Origin: Rhizophagus clarus | Lineage: Eukaryota > Glomeromycota > Glomeromycetes > Glomerales > Glomeraceae | Reading direction: 5' to 3' | NCBI GenBank assembly: GCA_015698045.1 | Contig: BLAL01000183.1 | Coordinates: forward strand, 62,001 to 126,000 | DNA length: 64,000 nt | Part shown: positions 1 through 10,679 of the stretch, one piece after another | How positions within the stretch are numbered: the first letter of the stretch is position 1 | How the letters are laid out: every line of letters starts with the position of its first letter | The notes under the pieces: generated by a model | The model's database searches: none | What the model was told of the DNA's origin: nothing | What the model saw: only the letters and a program-made list of their open reading frames with translations | Translations under genes and position numbers: made by a program

Positions 1-172
1 AATAGTTCATTTTCTTGCAATAATAGCTACATATTCACAATTAAAAGAAAAGTTACTTTACATTAGTTTTTTCAAAATTTCACATGAAAATCATCATTAT
101 ACTTGCTTTGGTTTTGATGAGGCTTTAGAAATCTTCAGTGTGAAATTTATTAAACAAAATGTTACTGGAAAT
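1..172 (+). pseudogene. Left part of a broken reading frame split by a hAT-like element
   Basis: An open frame runs from base 5 to base 172 and enters from outside the window. Counting the 8-bp target duplication once, the same frame resumes at 6972 on the far side of the inserted element. The peptide just before the break reads FIKQNVTGN. I do not recognise the family with certainty. The look (repeated, acidic/basic, ending in a short basic helix) resembles the many unannotated repeated proteins of Glomeromycotina. It is the older sequence into which the element at 173-6963 jumped. Confidence 0.5.
165..172. repeat. Left target-site duplication of hAT-like element 1
   Basis: The 8-bp word CTGGAAAT lies immediately outside the left terminal inverted repeat and recurs exactly at 6964-6971 outside the right one. 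Eight-base duplications are the hallmark of hAT transposons. Confidence 0.85.
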
Positions 173-309
173 TAGGGTTCTGATCGATTCAGTTCAGTTC
201 AATTTTTGCAAAAACTGATACTGAACCAAATTAATCAGTATCAGTATTAATGATTACTGAAACTGATCAGTAATTACTAAAAACCGAACTGATTTACTGA
301 ATATTTTTA

Positions 310-800
310 GTAAAAAAATGTTTCGCAACGTTTAGCAAAAAAAAAGTTGCGAAATGATTTTTTCTTATCAAATTATCCATAAAAAAACGTTTTGCAACGT
401 TTTTTATTAAAATGACAAAAAAAAATGTTGCGAAACATTTTTTTATATTAAATCATTTTATAAAAACATTTCGCAACATTTTTTACAAGTTTCGCAAAAA
501 TAACATTGCGAAACATTATTTTTTTTATATCAAACATTTATGTAAAAATGTTTTGCAACGTTTTTTACAATATTCGCAAAAATAATATTGCGAAACATTA
601 TTTTTCATATTAAATTGTTTATGTAAAAAACATTTCGCAACGTTTTTTACAAGTTCTGCAAAAATAACGTTGCGAAACATTATTTTTTTATCAAATCGTT
701 TATGTAAAAAACATTTTGCAACATTTTTTACAATGTTCGCAAAAATAACATTGCGAATCGTTATTTTTCATATTAAATTGTTTATGTAAAACATATGCGC
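310..800. repeat. Left palindromic TTTCGCAAC repeat array in hAT element 1
   Basis: About five imperfect units of roughly 80-90 bp. Each holds a CATTTCGCAACG half, a short T/A-rich spacer and a CGTTGCGAAAC half, so each unit can fold into a hairpin. The last two units (about 625-770) are almost letter-for-letter the same as 6505-6645 at the other end of the element and in the same orientation, so they are direct, not inverted, copies. Confidence 0.8.
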
Positions 801-1293
801 CGATCCTTAGAATTAGCTTAAATTAAGAATTTTTAATAAAAAATTAGTAAACAGTGCAAAATACGATTGTGTTACACATTCATCTTATCAATCTTATGTA
901 GAATAATCGGAAAATAAAAAAATTTTTTACAACTCATACTTAAAAATTAAAATAATAATAACTTTTTATAACCCATCAACTATTTTAAGAACCCATCACT
1001 TTTTACACCAGTTGCAAATAAAAGTTTTATGAATACAATTGTAGTTATTTGCAGTTGTTAATGGTATTATTTATTCTCCAAAAGCTTTTTATTGATGTAA
1101 AATAATTAAATAAGGCAGCAAAAATAACTGGGTTTCGTATAAATTTGCCATCATATTTAAAGAATTTTGAAAATAAAGAAATAACCAAAATTTTCATTAT
1201 CTTTTATTAATTTTTAATTTTAAAAATTTTGTTTTTAAAATATGGAAACAAAAAATCTTCTTTTATATCATTTACTGACGATGATTTTAAAAT

Positions 1294-1561
1294 TCATTTA
1301 ACCGACATTGAAATCTCATGATATTTAAATCCACCAGTACGAAAGCTTTGACTTTTAAATAGATGATCGTTGTTACAGAGCCTTGCGAACGCCACCTTTC
1401 TACAAAAACAATATACCTGTATCCCAATAAGCCCAGAGAACTCATCACCTACAAAAATTAAAAAAGAAGAAACGTTAGAACATTTCTTAAAGTCAATTCC
1501 GATATTCTTTCCAAAGAAACAACATACCCGCGTCTCAAGGAATTCCATTTGCTACAGATAA
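1294..1561 (+). other. Unrecognised short reading frame in hAT cargo
   Basis: Both strands are open here for 60-85 codons in an otherwise stop-rich element, and base composition is visibly less A/T-biased than the flanks. The plus frame (from 1370) reads SLANATFLQKQYTCIPI and continues with a lysine-rich part. I cannot assign a family. It may be a fragment of a host gene captured by the transposon, or chance. No splice context or promoter was recognised. Confidence 0.25.
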
Positions 1562-1784
1562 GTCATATTATGATCGATACTTTTATTTTATTTTACATTC
1601 GGTAAAACTCGGTAAAACAGAATAGTAAAAGTTATATCATTAGATTCGAAACACCAATGGCCCTATGATCATTAAATAAAAGGATAATTTTTTTTTAAAT
1701 ACACAATATATGAAAGGCACAGAATGCTTTTATAAAAGTTATTTAACAAATCATTTTAATAATGTCAAAATATTAAATTGTGAA

Positions 1785-4680
1785 GTCCGGTCGTGCTTTT
1801 CGTCTGGCAACACTACAAAAAAGAAAGAAAAAAAATAATTAATTAATTAATTAAAAAAAAAACCAACGAAAAATACCACCCCAACCCTCCCTTACTTTAA
1901 TTGTCCTTAATTCCAAAAGTCCGGTCATGCTTTTCGTCCGGCAACACTACAAAAAAAAAAAAAATTAATAATTAATTAAAAAAACAACGAAAAACACCTC
2001 CCCAACCCTCCCTTACCTTAATTGTCCTTAATTCCAAAAGTCCGGTCGTGCTTTTCGTCCAGCAACACTACAAAAAGAAAAAAAACAAATAAATAATTAA
2101 TTAATTAAAAAAAATAATGAAAACACCACCCAACCCTCCCTTACCTTAATTGTCCTTAATTCCAAAAGTCCGGTCGTGCTTTTCGTCTGGCAACACTACA
2201 AAAAAGAAAAAAAAAGCAAATAAATAATTAATTAATTAAACAAAAAACACCACCCAACCCTCCCTTACCTTAATTCCAATAGTCCGGTCGTGCTTTTCGT
2301 CTGGCAACACTACAAAAAAGAAAAAAAAGCAAATAAATAAATAATTAATTAAACAAAAAACACCACCCAACCCTCCCTTACCTTAATTCTAATAGTCCGG
2401 TCACGTTTTTCGTCCGGCAACACTACAAAAAAAGAAAAAAAAAAAATAAATAATTAATTAATTAAAAAAAACAACAACGAAAAACACCACCCCAACCCTC
2501 CCTTACCTTAATTCCAATAGTCCGGTCGTGCTTTTCGTCCGGCAACACTACAAAAAAGAAAAAAAAAACAAATAAATAATTAATTAATTAAACAAATAAC
2601 ACCACCCCAACCCTCCCTTACCTTAATTCCAATAGTCCGGTCGTGCTTTTCGTCTGGCAACACTACAAAAAAGAAAAAAAAACAAATAAATAATTAATTA
2701 ATTAAAAAAAACAACAACGAAAAACACCACCCCAACCCTCCCTTACCTTAATTCCAATAGTCCGGTCGTGCTTTTCGTCTGGCAACACTACAAAAAAGAA
2801 AAAAAAACAAATAAATAATTAATTAATTAAACAAAAAACACCACCCAACCCTCCCTTACCTTAATTCCAATAGTCCGGTCGTGCTTTTCGTCCGGCAACA
2901 CTACAAAAAAGAAAAAAAAAACAAATAATTAATTAATTAATTAAAAAAAAACAACAAAAAACACCTCCCCCAACCCTCCCTTACTTTAATTCCAATAGTC
3001 CGGTCGTGCTTTTCGTCCGACAACACTACAAAAAAGAAAAAACAAACAAAAAAATAATTAATTAATTAAACAAAAAACACCACCCCAACCCTCCCTTACC
3101 TTAATTCCAATAGTCCGGTCATGCTTTTCGTCCGGCAACACTACAAAAAAGAAAAAAAAAGCAAATAAATAAATAATTAATTAAACAAAAAACACCACCC
3201 CAACCCTCCCTTACCTTAATTCCAATAGTCCGGTCATGCTTTTCGTCCAGCAACACTACAAAAAAGAAAAAAAAAACAAATAAATAATTAATTAATTAAA
3301 CAAAAAACAACAAAAAACACCTCCCCCAACCCTCCCTTACTTTAATTCCAATAGTCCGGTCGTGCTTTTCGTCCGGCAACACTACAAAAAAGAAAAAAAA
3401 ACAAATAATTAATTAATTAATTAAAAAAAAACAACAAAAAACACCTCCCCCAACCCTCCCTTACCTTAATTCCAATAGTCTGGTCGTGTTTTTCGTCCGG
3501 CAACACTACAAAAAAGAAAAAAAAGCAAATAAATAATTAATTAATTAAACAAAAAACACCACCCAACCCTCCCTTACCTTAATTCCAATAGTCCGGTCGT
3601 GCTTTTCGTCTGGCAACACTACAAAAAAGAAAAAAAAAACAAATAATTAATTAATTAATTAAAAAAAAAACAACAAAAAACACCTTCCCCAACCCTCCCT
3701 TACTTTAATTCCAATAGTCCGGTCGTGCTTTTCGTCTGACAACACTACAAAAAAGAAAAAACAAACAAAAAAATAATTAATTAATTAAACAAAAAACACC
3801 ACCCAACCCTCCCTTACCTTAATTCCAATAGTCCGGTCGTGCTTTTCGTCCGGCAACACTACAAAAAAGAAAAAAAAACAAATAAATAATTAATTAATTA
3901 AACAAAAAACACCACCCAACCCTCCCTTACCTTAATTCCAATAGTCCGGTCATGCTTTTCGTCTGGCAACACTACAAAAAAGAAAAAAAAAACAAATAAA
4001 TAATTAATTAATTAAAAAAAAAAACAACAAAAAACACCTCCCCCAACCCTCCCTTACTTTAATTCCAATAGTCCGGTCGTGCTTTTCGTCCGACAACACT
4101 ACAAAAAAGAAAAAACAAACAAAAAAATAATTAATTAATTAATTAAAAAAAACAACAACGAAAAACACCACCCCAACCCTCCCTTACCTTAATTCCAATA
4201 GTCCGGTCGTGCTTTTCGTCCGGCAACACTACAGAAAAGAAAAAAAAAATAATAATTAATTAATTAAATAAAAAAAACTAACGAAAAACACCTCCTTACC
4301 TTAATTCCAAAAGTCCGGTCATGTTTTTCGTCCGGCAACACTACAAAAAAGAAAAAAAAAATAATTAATTAATTAAATAAAAAAACCAACGAAAAACACC
4401 TCCCCCAACCCTTCCTTACCTTAATTCCAAAAGTCCGGTCACGTTTTTCGTCCGGCAACACTACAAAAAAAGAAAAAAAAAAATAATTAATTAATTAATT
4501 AAAAAAAACAACAACGAAAAACACCACCCCAACCCTCCCTTACCTTAATTCCAATAGTCCGGTCATGCTTTTCGTCCGGCAATACTACAAAAAAGAAAAA
4601 AAAAAAAGTAATTATTTTTTTAAATTGTTTTTTATCTAAATGTAATAAATTCAAAAAAAAAAACCTGTTTACCCAAATAA
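1785..4680. repeat. Minisatellite, about 24 units of 112-134 bp
   Basis: The core GTCCGGTCGTGCTTTTCGTC recurs with small changes near 1785, 1919, 2040, 2169, 2282, 2395, 2520, 2635, 2760, 2873, 2998, 3113, 3228, 3354, 3478, 3591, 3717, 3831, 3944, 4071, 4201, 4313, 4433 and 4557. Each core is followed by an A-rich stretch, an (ATTA)n run and a C-rich block ending CCAACCCTCCCTTACC. Unit lengths fall mainly into a short class (112-116) and a long class (124-130). Differences lie in the A-run and (ATTA)n lengths and in whether an extra ACAACAACGAAA piece is present. It lies wholly inside the hAT-like element. Confidence 0.95.
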
Positions 4681-5113
4681 TCGGATCATAATACCGGTTA
4701 TACCAGTTCAAAACTAGATAAAATGCATGTGATATATAACATATTCCTTTTTTATATCAACTCATGAGATAAGCTTATCGTAAATGGCAAGCGATATTGC
4801 CTTTTATGTTATAAATAGATAATCAATGCTAGTAGTTTTGTTCAGACTTCAGATTTTTATATTTTGGCGGAAGGGAAATTTTTTTTAAAAAAATATATCA
4901 TTTTTTTTAAGTGAAATTTTTTTTTTAAAAAAAATGTCGTTTTTTTAAGGGAAATTTTTTTTTAAAAAATAAAAAATCATTTTTTTTAAGGGAAATTTTT
5001 TTTAAAAAAATAAAAAATCATTTGTTTTATGATAAGGGAATTTTTTTTTTAAAAAATAAAAAAATAATTTTTTTTTTCAAAAATTATAAACCACAATTTA
5101 AATTTTTTAGTTA

Positions 5114-6010
5114 ATGGCTTTACCTTTAGCTTCGGGATTAAATACTGTAACAGGTAAGTTTTTTTTGCTTTTATTCTCCTTTCTTTTGTCTCTTATTAAC
5201 TTGTTCTTTTTTTTTAGGCATGGCTGTTTTTATCCATTTCGGAAATTCAAGGTGAGTTTTAATTTCTTCTCCTTTTTTTTGTTTTCTTTTCATTCTTTCC
5301 CTTGTTCTTTTACTAAACTTTTTGTCTTTTTAGATGTGTACCATATGAGTGAAAATTCAAGTAAGTCTCTTACGTCTCTTCTCCTGTTGTTTTATTTTTC
5401 TTTTAAGATGATATTAACCGTTTTCTTTCTTTTTTTTTCTATGGGTGGGTGTTCTGGCTTTTCTTTCATTTTTTTCCCCTTTATTTCTCTTCTTTTCGTG
5501 GTTTTTTCGTTTCTTTTTTTCATTATTCCTTTCGTTTCTTCTATGGTTCTTTCATTGATCTTTTGTGGTTCTTTTGTTATTCCTTTCATTGATCTTTTAT
5601 TCCTTTCATCATTGTTTCTTTTATTGCTTTTTTGGTTTATTTCATTGATCTTTGATTTCTTTCGTTGCTTTTTTTTTGTTTTTTTCATTGATCCTTGGTT
5701 TCTTTCATTACTTTTTTCGTTTCTTTCATTGATCTTTGGTCTCTTTTCAATGATCTTTGGTTTCTTTCATTAATCTTTGACTTCTTTTGTTGCTTTTTTT
5801 TGTTCCCTTTATTGATTTTCATTCCTCCTTTGCTTCCTTTTATTCTCTTTCATTCTTTTTTTGTTTCATTCATTCTTTTTCACTATCCTTTACCTTTTTT
5901 TGTTCCTTCCTCATTTCTTTTTGATCATCTTTACTTCCCTTTATCCCTTTTCATTTATCTCTTCTTTCCTTTATTCTTCCTTTGTCCTTTCTTACTGTAT
6001 TTTCCATTTT
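5114..6010 (+). repeat. Polypyrimidine block with exon-like islands
   Basis: The plus strand is almost pure T/C for about 800 bases, with degenerate copies of a word like TTTCTTTCATTGATCTTTGG. At its left edge three short non-pyrimidine islands (5114-5153, about 5218-5251, about 5333-5360) are bounded by GTAAGT/GTGAGT- and TTTAG-like signals, as if they were tiny exons of a captured gene whose introns became pyrimidine-rich. The long low-complexity frames here (rich in Phe, Leu, Ser) are composition artefacts. Confidence 0.6.
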
Positions 6011-6499
6011 TTCTTATATATTGCAGTGCATGTGCAATTAATACAGCATTATAACATTAATATTACAGTTAAAATTATGCAATTGCGGCTTAATTTTTTT
6101 ATAAAATCATGTATACAGTGTGGTGTAATTTTTTTTCTTTGAATTAAAATATAGTTTTTTTCATACAATTTCCTTTTTATTAATTTATAGTGATATTAAT
6201 TATTATTCAACAAATTATTAAGTGTGAAATTGTTTTGTAATTATAGATTTAATTATTGTGGTGTTAAAGTTTTTTTTCTTTTTTTGTTTAACTAATTATC
6301 ATTACTATCATATTACCAGTTACGGTATATTAAATCTAGCCGAAATTATGTTAATTCTGGCCAAAATTAAAATCATGCTGAATTGCACTTTTAAAAATTG
6401 TACACATTTTTTTTAGATCACTATATTGCATATCTTTAACTTTTATAATACATTGTATAACAAAATTTAACATATTTAGACGATGAAACAAATCCGCCG

Positions 6500-6775
6500 A
6501 TATGAAACATTTCGCAACGTTTTTTACAAGTTCTGCAAAAATAACGTTGCGAAACATTATTTTTTTATCAAATCGTTTATGTAAAAAACATTTTGCAACA
6601 TTTTTTACAATGTTCGCAAAAATAACATTGCGAATCGTTATTTTTTATCAAATCATTTATATAAAAAATGTTTCGCAACGTTTTTTACAAGTTCCGCAAA
6701 AATAATGTTGCAAAACGTTATTTTTTATATCAAATGTTTATGTAAAAAACGTTTTGCAACATTTTTTTTTAACTA
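6500..6775. repeat. Right palindromic TTTCGCAAC repeat array in hAT element 1
   Basis: About three hairpin units like those at 310-800. The first two are near-identical direct copies of 625-770. They lie just inside the subterminal ACTGAAC-rich right end of the element. Confidence 0.8.
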
Positions 6776-6963
6776 CATTATTTAATAAAAAGACATTTTT
6801 CTTATAAAAAAAACATTTTTATTATCAGTAAATTGGTTCAGTAAATCGCAAAACCGATACCGAAATTGAAAGTTTCAGTTCGATAAATCATAAAACTGAA
6901 ACTGCTCCGATACTGAAACTGGTCAGTATGGTTCAGTAATTATCAAAACCGATCAGAGCCCTA

Positions 6964-6971
6964 CTGGAAAT
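6964..6971. repeat. Right target-site duplication of hAT-like element 1
   Basis: Exact second copy of CTGGAAAT (see 165-172), immediately after the right terminal inverted repeat. Confidence 0.85.
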
Positions 6972-7646
6972 ATTAGTGATAAAAATCTTAAAAATCAAAT
7001 CAAAGCATGTCAAGATGAATGGGATAGGATAGATTTACTAATATGTGAATATCTAAATGATAAATTAGCATCAAAAGCTGAATATGCTTTTGAATTACGA
7101 AGGGAAGCATTATGAAATCTTGTGAATGATTTGATAAATGTATTTGAGATGCCAAATCCTTTGTCTCATAGTCTATTTCAAGAATATACGCTAACAGAAC
7201 TGCATCATCAAGGAATTGAACGTCTAATTACATGTTATAAGAAAGACTTATAACGAATTAAAGCAGTTTATTGACAAAAAGTCTTAAAAATAGAAAGTAG
7301 AAATACACAGGGAAAAAGAAAAGTAGAAGTAATTAGAACTAGATTCAAAGAATTTAGCAAACAAAAAAAAATAAATCACCGATTTCAGAATATACCTTAA
7401 CCAAGTAATTTAGAATTATCAGATTTACTTGCTAATAATTAAAACAGTTTAGAGGTACTATCAAAGAAAAAAAGAAGATAAACAATATCTGAAGAAGAAA
7501 AAATATTTAACGAATTATTAGTTTATGAAGAATTGCCTGATTCAGTTATAGATGAGGTTCTTGGTAGACTTTCAAACAATTGGAATAAAACAAGAGTTAA
7601 AGCAATTTGAAGATATCGTAAGACTAAAATTATTAGTAATAAATAA
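6972..7646 (+). pseudogene. Right part of the broken reading frame split by the hAT-like element
   Basis: The frame interrupted at 172 resumes at 6972 and can be followed to about 7645, broken by several in-frame stops. Recognisable pieces include TELHHQGIERLITCYKKDL and, near the end, a segment LPDSVIDEVLGRLSNNWNKT followed by a basic tail. The spacing of these blocks in one unshifted frame argues for a once-coding gene of at least about 280 codons that decayed mainly by base substitution. Family not identified; probably a member of a repeated fungal gene family or a transposon-borne gene. Confidence 0.5.
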
Positions 7647-7649
7647 AAT

Positions 7650-8830
7650 GAAAACTATCTATAAACAATAAAATCTTAACTACTGCAAGCTCATATTCTT
7701 ATTTTTTTTGATAAATAATATGTAAATTAGTGAAAATTGCACATTTGTCATAAAAAATACTAAACTAACTGCTTTTTAATGAATAAGTTTTCAATTGTAC
7801 ATAAAAAATTACATATAATTAGTAATTTAAGATCGTATTTTGTTTTTAGATAAACTTGAATCTGGAAGTTAAGTTAAAAAAAATAAGAAAAGTAGGGCTA
7901 TATGAAAACTTTTTATGTGAGTGTTTTTTTGTAAAGAAAAGTATTGAAATATAGAGTTTAAGGCTTAAAAAACTATATTTCTCTAAAGTTTGTGGGTACA
8001 ATTTTTAAAGAAAAAATGCGTTACATTAATACTGAAGTTCGCAATATTTAATATTACACCAATTTCTTATTAATGATTAACACCTCTTGTGACATGACCG
8101 ATGACTGTTAATTAATAAAAGATTTTTTTTATAAAAAATTCTAAATATTATACTAAGATCTAATATAGCTACAACTAAATCTCAATAAATTTATTAAATT
8201 TAATAGCAAATTTTTTGAAAAATGCAATTATTTTTAAAAATGCGATTTTTTTAATCAATAGGTAATGTTAAATTTTTCAGTATATAATTAGTAAATGATG
8301 ATTATAGTCACATGATATATATATCAAACTAATTAAAAAAAATTTTTTATCAAAATAATTTTATTATTTGCTAAAATAAATAAAAGTTGAATTACCAGTA
8401 AAATTGTAAGCAAATTTATTTGCAATTACTTACAATTTAAGGGATAGTTCTTTATTTTCAAAGCTAATAGATTAAAATAAGCTTAATAATAAAATTTAAT
8501 TAAAAAATTTTTTAGAAGATCATTTTCTTAGCAAAGAATCCAAATGTTTAAAATAATATTGATATAAAACTATTAATCTAATTTTTATTTTAATTTTTGA
8601 AAAAGAAAAAATGTTTTAGTGTTTTTTATAAAACATTTTATTTAATATTTCTTATTTTATAAAAATATAATAAATTATTTTTTATTTTTATTTTTATTAT
8701 AATAATAATTTGTGTCACAACAATTATAAAAAGTAAAAGGAACTTGAAAAATACTAAGATTACATCTAAATGAACAATAATAGAAGGTCAAAATTATACA
8801 TAATTAAAAGAAAGTAATTATAAATTTATC
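7650..8830. other. A/T-rich spacer without recognisable gene
   Basis: Short homopolymer and AT runs only; no open frame, RNA gene or terminal repeat was recognised. Confidence 0.6.
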
Positions 8831-8840
8831 AGTACTACCT
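8831..8840. repeat. Left 10-bp flanking duplication of MULE-like element
   Basis: AGTACTACCT lies directly outside the left terminal inverted repeat and recurs exactly at 10487-10496. Confidence 0.85.
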
Positions 8841-10486
8841 AAAGTTGCCTGCCAAAACTAAAGAGTTTCGACATATCAAAATTGTCAAAATTATTTTGAT
8901 ATGTGATATATATAATATATACATATCAAACAGCAATCACAAGTGTCAAATTAATAAAAAAACCATTTCACAACAGTTTTTCAAGCATTTAATAAAAAAT
9001 GTTGTGAAATGTTTTTTATTTTTGAATTTTTAAACAAAAAAAACCATTTCGCAACAGTTTTTTATTTTTTTAACTTAGAAAAAAAACTATTTTGCAACAG
9101 GTTTTCAATTATTTAATAAAAAATGTTGCAAAATGTTTTTTATTAGCGAAAAAAACCATTTCACAAGGTTTTTCAAGTATTTAATAAAAAATGTTATAAA
9201 ACATTTTTTATTTTTGAATTTTTAAACAAAAAAAACCATTTCACACCAGTTTTTCAAATATTTAATAAAAAATGTTGCGAAACATTTTTTATTTTTTAAC
9301 TTAGAAAAAAAAACTATTCCGCAACAGTTTTTCAAATATTTAATAAAAAATGTTGCGAAACATTTTTTATTTTTTTAACTTAAAAAAAAACCATTTCACA
9401 ACAGTTTTTTAATTATTTTCTAATAAAAAATATTGTAAAACATTTTTTATTTTTTTAACTTAGAAAAAAAACCATTTTGCAACAGTTTTTCAAATATTTA
9501 ATAAAAAACGTTATGAAATGTTTTTTATTTTTTTAACTTAGAAAAAAAAACCATTTCGCAACAGGTTTTCAAATATTTAATAAAAAACATTGCAAACCAT
9601 TTTTTATTTTTTTAACTTAGAAAAAAAACCATTTCGCAACAGTTTTCAAATATTTAATAAAAAATGTTGCGAAATGTTTTTTATTTTTTTTAACTTAAAA
9701 AAAATCATTTTGCAACAGTTTTTCAAATATTTAATAAAAAATGTTATGAAACATTTTTTGTTTTTAAATTTTTAAGCGAAAAATACCACTTCATAACGGG
9801 TTTTCAAATATTTAATAAAAGACGTTGCAAAACATTTTTTATTTTTTTAACTTAGAAAAAAAAACTATTTCGCAACAGTTTTTCAATTATTTAATAAAAA
9901 CGTTGTGAAATGTTTTTTATTTTTGAATTTTTAAGCGAAAAACACTATTTTACAACAGGTTTTCAAATATTTAATAAAAGATAATGTAAAATGTTTTTTA
10001 TTTTTTTAACTTAAAAAAAAAACTGTTTTGCAACAGTTTTTCAATTATTTAATAAAAAATGATGCGAAACATTTTTTATTTTTGAATTTTTAAGCAAAAA
10101 ACACCATTTTACAACAGGTTTTCAAATATTTAATAAAAGGCATTATGAAACATTTTTTATTTTTTTAACTTAAAGAAAAAAACTGTTTCGCAACAGTTTT
10201 TCAATTATTTAATAAAAAATGTTATGAAACGTTTCTTACTTTTTAATTTTTATTAGAAACTTGTTGCGAAACATTATGATGTTTAGTTTCAGCAGTTTCA
10301 ACAATTTTGACACGTTAAAACTATTTTGGCAGTTTCATACAATTTTGGCAGTTTTGACATATTGAAACTAGTTTTGACATTTTGATAATTTTAACATGTC
10401 AAAACTATTTCAGCATTTCAGCATTTTGACATATTTTAGGTTCTGACATTTTGACATTGGCCAATTGAATTTTGGCAGGCAACTTT
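8841..10486. mobile_element. MULE-like non-autonomous element built of palindromic repeats
   Basis: Perfect 17-bp terminal inverted repeats AAAGTTGCCTGCCAAAA are flanked by the 10-bp duplication AGTACTACCT. Duplications of 8-11 bp are typical of Mutator-like elements, so I assign it there tentatively. The interior has no transposase. About 18 tandem units of roughly 75 bp fill 8960-10270. Each carries CCATTTCGCAACAG, a linker TTCAAATATTTAATAAAA and the complement half TGTTGCGAAAC. Toward the right end (10280-10450) there are words like TTTTGACATATTG in both orientations; the left end has a shorter set (8868-8930). Confidence 0.75.
8955..10270. repeat. Tandem hairpin array inside MULE-like element
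   Basis: Roughly 18 degenerate 70-80 bp units, each a potential stem-loop with arms around TTTCGCAAC and GTTGCGAAA, separated by TTTTTATTTTTTTAACTTAG-like spacers. Many C/G positions in the arms are changed to T/A (for example TTTTGCAAC, TTTCACAAC), fitting C-to-T decay on both strands. Confidence 0.9.
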
Positions 10487-10496
10487 AGTACTACCT
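10487..10496. repeat. Right 10-bp flanking duplication of MULE-like element
   Basis: Exact copy of AGTACTACCT (see 8831-8840). Confidence 0.85.
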
Positions 10497-10679
10497 GTAG
10501 CAAAAGGCCAATAATAAACTCAAAGATTTAATATTAAACAAGTGATAAGGTTTTGCAAAATACTGGCAAAATATAAATTATTTTTGTATAAAACTAATTT
10601 TAATCCAGGATGATTTAATCAGGGTGATTTAACCTGGTAATTTAATTTGAAAAAATTTACATAATATTTCACAAATTAT

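Larger units (their letters stand above)
173..6963. mobile_element. hAT-like non-autonomous DNA transposon, 6.8 kb
   Basis: Terminal inverted repeats TAGGGTTCTGATCG (left) and its complement with one mismatch (right, ending CGATCAGAGCCCTA) are bounded by the exact 8-bp duplication CTGGAAAT. Subterminal regions on both sides are rich in ACTGAAC-like words (180-300 and 6830-6955), as expected for hAT transposase binding sites. No hAT transposase is visible inside, so it must depend on another copy. The cargo is: palindromic TTTCGCAAC repeats (about 310-800 and 6500-6770), an unrecognised short reading frame (1294-1561), a 24-unit minisatellite (1785-4680) and a polypyrimidine block (5150-6010). 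The exact flanks suggest a relatively recent insertion. Confidence 0.8.

Noticed and set aside
1785-4680. Regular repeats with similar spacing, CRISPR-like at first sight
   Set aside because: The whole 113-130 bp unit is repeated, including the intervals; there are no unique spacers, and the host is a eukaryote.
5114-6142. Long plus-strand reading frames rich in Phe, Leu and Ser
   Set aside because: They arise from T/C-only composition and overlap one another in different frames; no domain or codon signal.
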